From assembly GCA_024644875.1 (NCBI GenBank), contig JAHEGY010000034.1:1-40887 (forward strand): a stretch of DNA of 40,887 nt. Direction: 5' to 3'. This DNA comes from Cyclobacteriaceae bacterium (GTDB taxonomy: Bacteria > Bacteroidota > Bacteroidia > Cytophagales > Cyclobacteriaceae). Below, in pieces: positions 16,967 through 23,729 of this stretch. A program made the translations under genes and the position numbers. How positions within the stretch are numbered: the first letter of the stretch is position 1; every line of letters starts with the position of its first letter. Under the pieces are notes generated by a model that ran no database searches, was not told where the DNA came from, and worked only from the letters and a program-made list of their open reading frames with translations.

Positions 16967-18577
16967 TTGAGAAAATTGAGATCATCACTGCTAATTATCT
17001 TTCTTAGTCTCTATGCTATAGGACTTTATTCACAGGAAGAACAGACCCTTTATTTTAAAGATAGTACCATGGTGGGCAAGGGCCTGGTAATTAATCAAAA
17101 AAAAGAAGGGAAATGGGTAATTTATAATAAAAACACTAAACTGACTGAAATTGGAAATTTTACCAATAACCAAAGGGATGGTTTATGGGAACTATATACC
17201 CCCAGCGAGGTCAAACTTCTTGAGCTCGAGTACGAGAATGGCCATGTTAATGGAACATATAAACAGTATTATTCTGACGGGAGCCTATATATTTCCGGGT
17301 TCATAGAGTCTGACAGTATAAAGACCGGAAGGTGGGAGGAAAGATACAACAATGGTGCTTTGAAAAGTGAGGGATACTATGAGAATAACTTAAAGAATGG
17401 TTCCTGGAATTACTACAAGGATACTTCTCTACCCTTTATAGAGTCGGAATATGTTAATGATACATTGAACGGGCCTTACAAGGAATATGATATTTTTGGT
17501 GATCCGACTTCCGAGGGTGAATATAAAAATGGAAAACGGCATGGACAATGGAAAGAATACAATGCTTTCGGGTATGTAAGCAAATCCTCTGAATACCTCG
17601 ATGGTGAACTGAATGGCGCTGTCACAGAATTCTACGAAAATGGCCAGCGAAAATCTGAGAAACAATACCTGCAAGGCCTTCCACAAAAAAAGTGGGTATA
17701 TTTTTATCCAAATAGCAGGAAAAAAAATGAGATGACGTTCGAGGACGGATTCCGGAATGGAGAGTACCTGGAATATCATGATAACGGGAAGCTTAGTGTA
17801 ATCGGTAAATACGTTCTGGATAAAAAGGTTGGCATATGGTATAATTATTATAATACGGGGATTCTGTTTGCTACCGGGCCTTATCTTGATGACAAGAAAG
17901 AGGGCTTATGGAAATATTTCAACGAATATGGTTTTCTCATTTCTGAAGGAAATTTCGAGAATGGATTGGAATCCGGCCAGTGGTTCTTTTATCATGACAA
18001 TGACAGTATTGAATCGATTGGCACCTATGTAGAGGGTAAGGAAAACGGTTTATGGGGAATATTCTGGGAGGATGGCACACAGAAGCAGGAAGAATTCTGG
18101 AAAAATGGCCGTCTGCTGATTGTTACAGACGTGTATTTTAAAGACGATACGCTGACAGCAGGCAAACTCATTAATGGAAACGGAACCCGGATAGACTATT
18201 ACCCCAACAAGGTCATTCAGGAAAAGGTGGATTATGTGGGTGGCAAAATGAACGGGAACTGGGAGTATTATGATGAAGAGGGGAATATATCTTTCCGGGG
18301 GCAGCTGATTGACAATGTCCGGCATGGAGAATGGACTTTTTACCATCCAAATGGTGAAATTGAATCCAAAGGCCGCTATAAAAACGGTGAAATGGATGGG
18401 AAATGGCAGTTTTTCAATAAAAGAGGAAAACTTAAAGAGACGATAGATTATACCATTGAAGAAGAAGAGGACCTGGAAACTGATGATGAGGAAGAGGCTG
18501 AAGACAATGAAGAAGAAAGCAGCCTGGAAGACGATTCTGAAGGCAGTACCCCCAAGGAGGACAATGAAGGCAATTAA
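16967..18577 (+). CDS. Exported MORN/YwqK-repeat protein with acidic tail
   Basis: 536 residues. The start is TTG at 16967, chosen because an in-frame TAG lies at 16963-16965 upstream side (16963 region) and the product then begins with a clean signal peptide, MRKLRSSLLIIF ending 'GLYSQ'. The body is about 17 tandem units of roughly 23 residues with the pattern G-x-W-x-x-Y-x-x-x-G-x-L-x-x-x-G, for example 'RHGQWKEYNAFG', 'KEGLWKYFNEYG' and 'RHGEWTFYHPNGEIESKG'. These are MORN repeats as in YwqK-type proteins. The last 40 residues (about 496-536) are almost all Glu, Asp and Ser. A surface or periplasmic binding role is likely; YwqK 'antitoxin' labels in databases are not supported by anything here. 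Single gene, divergent from the CBS-ligase operon. Confidence 0.8.
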   Translation: MRKLRSSLLIIFLSLYAIGLYSQEEQTLYFKDSTMVGKGLVINQKKEGKWVIYNKNTKLTEIGNFTNNQRDGLWELYTPSEVKLLELEYENGHVNGTYKQYYSDGSLYISGFIESDSIKTGRWEERYNNGALKSEGYYENNLKNGSWNYYKDTSLPFIESEYVNDTLNGPYKEYDIFGDPTSEGEYKNGKRHGQWKEYNAFGYVSKSSEYLDGELNGAVTEFYENGQRKSEKQYLQGLPQKKWVYFYPNSRKKNEMTFEDGFRNGEYLEYHDNGKLSVIGKYVLDKKVGIWYNYYNTGILFATGPYLDDKKEGLWKYFNEYGFLISEGNFENGLESGQWFFYHDNDSIESIGTYVEGKENGLWGIFWEDGTQKQEEFWKNGRLLIVTDVYFKDDTLTAGKLINGNGTRIDYYPNKVIQEKVDYVGGKMNGNWEYYDEEGNISFRGQLIDNVRHGEWTFYHPNGEIESKGRYKNGEMDGKWQFFNKRGKLKETIDYTIEEEEDLETDDEEEAEDNEEESSLEDDSEGSTPKEDNEGN

Positions 18578-18729
18578 CTGGAACCTCAAACCGAATAATT
18601 CATTTGTTGAGGAGCATCCAGATGTTTTTTGACGACGATTCAGTCGTTCTTTAAATCAACTTACGCATGGAAATTCCCCATTCTGTATATTTTTTTTGAT
18701 AATAGGAGTTTAAAATCAAATAATGCATC

Positions 18730-18867
18730 ATGAAGACATTTTTTAACCACAGCTGGCGTGTAGTCGTTGCTACCATTTCGCTGTTCTTTCTATGGGGGAT
18801 TAGTATGTCCATTAGTGAATCCATTATCCCCTCGGGATTAAAAATGCCAGATGCACCGGTAAAATGA
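18730..18867 (+). CDS. Short membrane ORF, probable N-terminal part of a split gene
   Basis: 45 codons encoding one strong membrane helix ('VVVATISLFFLWGISM') followed by 'SESIIPSGLKMPDAP'. It ends in TGA at 18865-18867, overlapping the ATG of the next ORF at 18864 (ATGA). The downstream ORF encodes further membrane helices but has no obvious membrane-targeting start of its own. The two therefore read best as one 4-5-span membrane protein broken by a -1 shift. Real frameshift mutation, assembly error and programmed or coupled translation are all possible. No function is recognised. Confidence 0.5.
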   Translation: MKTFFNHSWRVVVATISLFFLWGISMSISESIIPSGLKMPDAPVK

Positions 18868-19364
18868 GACTGAAGGGAGATTATGCAGTTCCCGGAATAA
18901 ACTGGCACAAACTATTATCCCTGGAATCAGGTATTAAGGTTATCGTATTGATTGTTATTGTATATCCCATGTTATACAATCTGGCCGGTTATTTTATTGC
19001 CTGGCAATTCGATTCAGTGAGGTTGTTTTATACTGATTCAGCTGAGATAAAACCATTTGGAGCGATGCTTATTGAGAATTTCAGGTCAGGATTATATTTT
19101 TTCCAGATCCCGAGGGGATTGATCTGGGTACTTCTTGCACTACCGGTATATTATTCGATTGAGGGAAGTTATATTAGAAAGGGAGTCATCATCGGGTTGC
19201 TATTCGCTACGCTGATGAATGCGCAGCATCTTTTACCCAATCCATATTTCCCTGCCGAGGTTTCCTTTGCCCACTTTATCGAAACCTATATATCCAATTT
19301 TATCTGGGGATTCAGTATAAGCTGGTTATTGAACTGGCATCCAATAAAAAGTATCTCCACTTAA
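18864..19364 (+). CDS. Membrane protein of unknown function (C-terminal part of split gene?)
   Basis: 166 residues with about four hydrophobic spans: roughly 24-46 ('IKVIVLIVIVYPMLYNLAG'), 75-100, 103-122 and 140-160. The stretches 'LMNAQHLLPNPYFPAEVSF' and 'AHFIETYISNFIWG' look like the conserved core of a Bacteroidota membrane family of unknown function. The frame stays open upstream of the ATG back to 18819, so the reading frames overlap by about 48 bases. That fits a -1 shift joining this to the 18730 ORF anywhere in that overlap. An ATGA overlap would also allow re-initiation. No domain with a known role was recognised. Confidence 0.55.
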   Translation: MRLKGDYAVPGINWHKLLSLESGIKVIVLIVIVYPMLYNLAGYFIAWQFDSVRLFYTDSAEIKPFGAMLIENFRSGLYFFQIPRGLIWVLLALPVYYSIEGSYIRKGVIIGLLFATLMNAQHLLPNPYFPAEVSFAHFIETYISNFIWGFSISWLLNWHPIKSIST

Positions 19365-19524
19365 AATTAATTAATCCAATTGCCTGGCATACAATTTAGA
19401 TACAATACAATAAATATTTCAGAGTGAGACATTTGAAGTTTTACAGTTCCAAACTCAAACTTTCTCTTTCCACACATAGTACATTAGTAATTTGTTTCCT
19501 TTCGAAAGTAGGCATAGAATTTGG

Positions 19525-19779
19525 TCATTTGAGATTTCTTATTTTCATTGATCTTACCTTGCCCGTATTAGCATCTATTTTGAATACCTTAAAAGTCCTT
19601 TGTTGTCCTATTTGAAGATAACTTAATGGAGTTGTCTCCATGTTTTCAAAGCTTAAAACAATATTCCAGTACTTATCATCATCTGTAATTTCAACTTCCT
19701 CAAGTTGAACTTTTTCAACATTAGGATAAAATTTTTTAAAATGTTCAACTGCTTTTTCTGTAGCTTCCTTTACATCCAT
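19525..19779 (-). CDS. Small conserved-looking protein, PepSY-like
   Basis: 84 residues, no signal peptide, cytoplasmic. The sequence begins 'MDVKEATEKAVEHFKKFYP' and ends 'YKVFKIDANTGKVRSMKI'-like (actual: 'FKVFKIDANTGKVRSMKIR'). A helix followed by beta strands with a closing 'IDANTGKV' turn is typical of PepSY-type folds, which often inhibit or modulate peptidases. Composition is normal for protein, and the antisense frame is poor, so it is considered real. It stands alone between two plus-strand genes. Function unknown. Confidence 0.65.
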   Translation of the reverse strand: MDVKEATEKAVEHFKKFYPNVEKVQLEEVEITDDDKYWNIVLSFENMETTPLSYLQIGQQRTFKVFKIDANTGKVRSMKIRNLK

Positions 19780-19966
19780 TTCAAATTAGTATATGGTTGT
19801 TTGAAAATTTAAATGTATAAGTAATTTAATACAATAAATTCTCACCTGGAAATCATTTTAGCATTAAATGAATTATGTTATATGAATGAATATAAATGAT
19901 CTTATATTAGAAGAATAAACCCATATGTTGTACAAGCACAATACAATTCAATATATTAAAGAAAGG

Positions 19967-20845
19967 ATGACTATCAAAAAACAATTAAATCATCTAGTAT
20001 CATATTTATTTATCGTATGTCTAATTGGGATAATTAGCTGCAAAAGCGAACCAGTAACCACTATTAGTTCTTTTGACGGCGTGCGAGTAAGTTTTGATAA
20101 TAAAGGAAAAGGAGATATAACAATTATCCTGGTCCATGGGTGGGCTAACACAAAGGATATATGGGATGATCAGATTTCATATTTTTCCGAGAATTACCAG
20201 GTTATAGCTGTTGATCTTCCAGGATTTGGCAAATCGGGTAATAATCGAAATGAATGGACTATCGAATCATATGGAGAAGACATATCCTCTATCATTCAAC
20301 AACTTAATCTTAAGAAAGTAGTTTTAGTAGGATTTTCGCTGGGAGGTCCGATAGTTATTGAAGCTTCCAATAAATTGCAGGATCATGTCATTGGTGTTGT
20401 ATTGGTGGATGCTTTGCAAGACGTAGAAACTACAATATCAGCGTCAACTGCCCAATATATTGATAGCCTGATGATGGATTTAGTCAATAACTATACCAAA
20501 GAAAATCTAATTGAAAAGCGCTTTTTTACCAGGAATACTGATTCAGCTTTTCAGAGGATAGTTGCAATGCTGGATGGGGTCTCTCACGTTGGATGGAGAG
20601 AATCATTAGCCGGCAATTTTAAATGGCAAAATGAAAAATGCAGAAATTCTATTAGAACTGTAAATGTTCCGATTATTGCAATAAACTCAGATTTGAAGCC
20701 CACAATGGTAGAAGCCTTCCGGAAATATGCGCCAACTTTCAGAGCGAAAATTCTACAAGATGTAGGGCATTTACTTATGTGGGATAACCCTGATGCATTT
20801 AATCAGTTACTTGAAGAGAGCATAGAGGAATTTTTAGAGGAATAG
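19967..20845 (+). CDS. Alpha/beta-hydrolase lipoprotein
   Basis: 292 residues from the ATG at 19967, preferred over one at 19925 because the product then starts with a lipoprotein signal (MTIKKQLNHL..., lipobox 'IISC', Cys25). The hydrolase fold follows: oxyanion loop 'LVHGW' (55-59), 'VDLPGFGKSG' (82-91), nucleophile elbow 'GFSLGG' with Ser124, and the C-terminal 'DVGHLL' histidine. A likely acid is the Asp in 'INSDLKP'. The class includes esterases, epoxide hydrolases and C-C hydrolases; no cap signature allows a closer call. Bacteroidota lipoproteins lacking acidic export signals usually face the periplasm. It is a single gene; a weak low-GC hairpin follows at 20858-20873. Confidence 0.8.
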   Translation: MTIKKQLNHLVSYLFIVCLIGIISCKSEPVTTISSFDGVRVSFDNKGKGDITIILVHGWANTKDIWDDQISYFSENYQVIAVDLPGFGKSGNNRNEWTIESYGEDISSIIQQLNLKKVVLVGFSLGGPIVIEASNKLQDHVIGVVLVDALQDVETTISASTAQYIDSLMMDLVNNYTKENLIEKRFFTRNTDSAFQRIVAMLDGVSHVGWRESLAGNFKWQNEKCRNSIRTVNVPIIAINSDLKPTMVEAFRKYAPTFRAKILQDVGHLLMWDNPDAFNQLLEESIEEFLEE

Positions 20846-21163
20846 TTGATAATTATCGGTTAAATTATTAACCTTTCAAACCTTTGGCTTACAAACCTTG
20901 ACAACCTATAAGAGAAAGCGTCGGATGTTTCTTTTCTACTTCGTAAAAGAATATACCACTTCAAAGTATCTGCTAACCGGTGCTTTTGATAAGACATATC
21001 TTAACAATATAGGGAAAACTAGAAATAAAAAGCAAATTCAGCTAAGCAAAATACATTTAACGAATTAAAACCTATATTTCTGGAAGTTGTAGGAATCATC
21101 TGTATTAATCTAAAATCTGAGCATATTCTTACAAAAGGAAAAACTTTGAAGGTTTTGGTATAG
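20846..21163. other. Intergenic region between convergent genes
   Basis: 318 bases between the hydrolase stop and the methyltransferase stop. A perfect 6-bp hairpin (GGTTAA/TTAACC, 20858-20873) just after the hydrolase is a weak terminator candidate. A 47-codon frame from 20925 to 21068 has no recognisable features and is probably chance. Otherwise nothing is seen. Confidence 0.4.
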
Positions 21164-21832
21164 TTATAAATAAACCTTTTTGTCTATAATTTTACGGTAA
21201 GTTTCTATATGCCAGGGAAATACAGCCTTGTGAGAAATTCTCTCATAACCACAATGCTCGAATGTTTTACGAATCTTCCTTACGGGATGTATATAAGGTC
21301 TGAATAAATTCCTTTTAAGCTTAGTGGATAAGATGGCCATTCCAAATATTATCTTTGATATCACATCATCCATTGGATAACTCAGTGTAATACAGCTATT
21401 CGCTTTGGTACAACTAATTTTAATAATTTCTTTGAAATCGGGATAACAACAAACCACCTTATCAAGTGTGATATAATCAGGATTATTTACCCGTTTATGT
21501 TCTTCAATATAGTCACCAAAAATAAATTGAGTTTTGCTATCCCAATTATTTTCTTTGGCATGAGCTTGAGATTGTTGCAGATAACTGGAAGAGGCATCAA
21601 TTGAGATAGTCCGAGCTCCATCCATTTCAAGAAACCACCATTGTAAAGCACCAATTCCACCACCTATATCAAGTAATGATTTGCCTTGAATTTTTTGACT
21701 TTTTATTTGATTTATAATTTCCAAGGTAATCCTTGGAGGCCCTTTTTTTAAATAATCACGATATTTTTTGTTTGACTTCTTTTCGTCAAAAAACATATCT
21801 GCACCACAGCAATGTTCCTTAGTGGAGATCAT
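21164..21832 (-). CDS. SAM-dependent methyltransferase, BchM/ChlM-like
   Basis: 222 residues, class I methyltransferase fold. SAM motif I is 'LLDIGGGIGALQW', then the acidic motif 'TISIDASSSYL' and motif III around 'KVVCCYPD'. The N-terminal 'CCGADMFFDEKKSNKKY' and the 'VVCCYPD' segment are characteristic of a group resembling Mg-protoporphyrin IX methyltransferase that is common in actinobacteria and scattered elsewhere. There are no tetrapyrrole genes nearby, so chlorophyll synthesis is not suggested and the methyl acceptor is unknown. It stands alone on the minus strand, with a long leader region upstream. Horizontal acquisition is possible but not shown. Confidence 0.75.
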   Translation of the reverse strand: MISTKEHCCGADMFFDEKKSNKKYRDYLKKGPPRITLEIINQIKSQKIQGKSLLDIGGGIGALQWWFLEMDGARTISIDASSSYLQQSQAHAKENNWDSKTQFIFGDYIEEHKRVNNPDYITLDKVVCCYPDFKEIIKISCTKANSCITLSYPMDDVISKIIFGMAILSTKLKRNLFRPYIHPVRKIRKTFEHCGYERISHKAVFPWHIETYRKIIDKKVYL

Positions 21833-22114
21833 CAGTGTATAATTAAAATTTTTAACCGGTTAATTTACTAAAATTTATCCATTTGATGTTGAAGAGATTG
21901 GTTAAAGGTATAACTTTTGAAGGTCTGGATTAAAGACCAGATCTTTTAAAGTTAATCGTTTAGCAATCGTATAGTTAGAAATCTTACCAATCGCAATTAT
22001 CGATATATTATGATACTAAAAGCGATTGATTGAATCACTTGATATTTACATGTCCATTTAGAATATTAGAACGCTATTTTGTTATGCCAGTAACTAAAAA
22101 TATCAATCTATAAC
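21833..22114. other. Divergent region with an imperfect hairpin
   Basis: 282 bases between the methyltransferase start and the decayed serine-hydrolase gene. At about 21914-21950 the arms GGTCTGG and CCAGATC (one G-U pair) extend with flanking T and A runs into an imperfect long hairpin. It lies too far from either gene to be an obvious terminator and could be a leader structure or chance. Confidence 0.3.
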
Positions 22115-22599
22115 ATGAGAAAAATAAATTTTATCATAGTATTAATCCTATTAGCACTTCTGGGGATTGCACAAAATTTTGAAAAGCGTTTTACAGAAGC
22201 ATTCAAACTGTTTGAGGTATGGCTGGATGATCAGAGAGATTTCGAAAAGTTGCCAGATATTACGAAGATTGTGGTTGAGGATCATTCAAAAGAAACGCCC
22301 GTGAATTTCGATTTGAAGGATTATTTCGGGTATTATGACAGATAACCATGGGTAAGTGAAGTATATGTTGGTAATGGCAGGAAAAGATAGTGCTCTTTAT
22401 GCTTCCAAACGTCAACCCAGAAAAATCAATGATTTTTTATAAGCCCATTTCGAAGGACACCTATTGAAGGATAAGAGAGGATGATGAATCGGGAGAAACA
22501 CTTCAATTTGAGCATGATGACATCGGTCTGGAAATCAAATTTAAAAGGCAGGGTAATTATTCGACCAAAATATTTGATCCCAAGTTAAAAGTATGGTAA
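22115..22599 (+). pseudogene. Decayed serine hydrolase (beta-lactamase-related), middle deleted
   Basis: Residues 1-50 of the open part read as a signal peptide plus 'EVWLDDQRDFEKLPDI', the N-terminus of Bacteroidota serine hydrolases of the class C beta-lactamase type. At 'VVEDHSKETPVNFDLKDYF' the sequence jumps to what should be the C-terminal domain, so the catalytic SxxK/YxN region (several hundred residues) is missing. The frame then meets TAA at 22343, continues as 'PWVSEVYVGN', shifts by -1 near 22375, and reads 'PEKSMIFYKPISKDTY', TGA at 22465, 'RIREDDESGETLQFEHDD', ending at TAA 22597. Two stops, one frameshift and a large deletion make this a clear pseudogene. The family call rests on recalled N- and C-terminal patterns. 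Confidence 0.75.
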
Positions 22600-22682
22600 A
22601 AAAAAATTTGATAGATCCAAATGATACATTCAAAGGAATGTTTTTTGAAATTAAACTGGAAATATTACTTTTATAGTATCAG

Positions 22683-22707
22683 AAGCAGTTTACTGCTTAA
22701 TCTTTTT
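22683..22707 (+). terminator. Terminator-like hairpin
   Basis: The arms AAGCAG and CTGCTT (22683-22698) pair around a 4-base loop and are followed within two bases by a CTTTTT tract. It lies after the serine-hydrolase pseudogene and before the barrel gene at 22763, and would have ended the former transcript. Confidence 0.5.
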
Positions 22708-22762
22708 GGGGGAAAGAAAAAGTTCTATTTTGTAAAACACAATTCTTATAATCTCAAAAACC

Positions 22763-23377
22763 ATGAACAAAACAAATCATCTTCGTGTATTTAAATCCCA
22801 ATTCAATTATTACAAAGTTTTAACCCTTTTAATCGCTTTTTTGTTATTTAATCCTTCCATCTCTAATGGTCAATTAGTTGGACGTATTGGTGGATCTGTA
22901 GGAAACGGATTTAATAATAAAAAAATTCAGGACCTCACTGGTGAAGATTTTAAGATCAATGAAAATAACCTGGCCTGGAAGATATTTGCTGCAACCAATT
23001 GGAAGTTTCTTGGAGTAGAAGGAGGATACAGGGATTTTGGAACGGTTGAAAGCACCAATGATAATGGGACAGGAAAAAGTAAAAGCCGAGGTGGAGATAT
23101 TTATGGTACCGGCACATTTAAGATTGCCATTATTGAGATTTTTGGTAAAGCAGGTGCCTACTTTGGAAGAACTAAAAATGAATTATATGATACTAGTGGC
23201 GTAAAGGTGGTCGATGAATCAGAGCGGGAGACTTCTTTTGCATGGGGAGTAGGTGCTGGAGTAAATCTGGGGATGCTTCATGTACGTCTTGAATATGAAA
23301 ACATGCATATCAGTTCGGGCAACCTGGCAATGTTATCCTTAGGAGCGGGCATTAACCTTAGTAAAAAGAAAGATTAG
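22763..23377 (+). CDS. Small outer-membrane beta-barrel protein (OmpA/OmpX-like)
   Basis: 204 residues. The signal sequence (about 1-36, ending 'SISNGQ') is followed by an eight-strand-like barrel with alternating hydrophobic and Gly/Asn-rich segments: 'RIGGSVGNGF', 'LGVEGGYRDFG', 'FGKAGAYFGR', 'AWGVGAGVNLGMLHVRLEYE', 'LSLGAGINL'. The pattern G-x-G-A-x-Y/F matches the porin_family/OMP_b-brl type. The last residues are 'SLGAGINLSKKKD', without a terminal Phe, so membrane insertion cues are less clean than for canonical barrels. Single gene; promoter presumably in the 65 bases after the preceding hairpin. Function unknown. Confidence 0.78.
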   Translation: MNKTNHLRVFKSQFNYYKVLTLLIAFLLFNPSISNGQLVGRIGGSVGNGFNNKKIQDLTGEDFKINENNLAWKIFAATNWKFLGVEGGYRDFGTVESTNDNGTGKSKSRGGDIYGTGTFKIAIIEIFGKAGAYFGRTKNELYDTSGVKVVDESERETSFAWGVGAGVNLGMLHVRLEYENMHISSGNLAMLSLGAGINLSKKKD

Positions 23378-23729
23378 TTTTGAGATTCTTGATGGAATGC
23401 TCATAGGCAAATATTGATGAGCCGATACAGTAAATGCTAATCACTGAGTGATAAGTATTATTAGCTTTTTTATAATTAATAAGGATTTGATGGTGGATAT
23501 ATCCTAAGAAAATAAAATTCAGGGAGTTTAGGTTCCTGATAAGGAGTCACTAAAAAATAAAGGTCCGGGATATGAAATCCGGGACCTGGAAATGCTCGCC
23601 TGAAAATATTTTAATTCAGGGCAAATATTAGAAAAATCTTCACTAATCGAAAATTTTATTTCAAAAGTTTTATTGATATTATATTCAGGATTATAATTCA
23701 CCAATTCTCCAGCAAAGATCCAGGAAGTC
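23378..23729. other. Intergenic region between convergent genes
   Basis: 352 bases between the barrel gene (plus) and the molybdopterin enzyme (minus). It contains the terminator at 23550-23587. A 72-codon minus-strand frame crosses that terminator and is judged spurious. No other feature is seen. Confidence 0.5.
23550..23587 (-). terminator. Rho-independent terminator of the molybdopterin gene
   Basis: An 11-bp stem with one mismatch (AGGTCC... at 23561-23571 with ATCCGGGACCT at 23577-23587) around a short loop. On the minus strand the 3' arm is followed by TTTATTTTTTAG. It lies about 140 bases after the oxidoreductase stop and fits a terminator in that direction only. Confidence 0.7.

Noticed and set aside
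18050-18589. Minus-strand 179-codon ORF
   Set aside because: Mirror of the MORN repeats and acidic tail; no start context or recognisable domain.
18651-18908. Minus-strand 85-codon ORF
   Set aside because: Overlaps the split membrane gene on the other strand, which has a better hydrophobicity pattern.
20925-21068. 47-codon plus-strand ORF
   Set aside because: Short, no ribosome site or domain, in a low-complexity gap between convergent genes.
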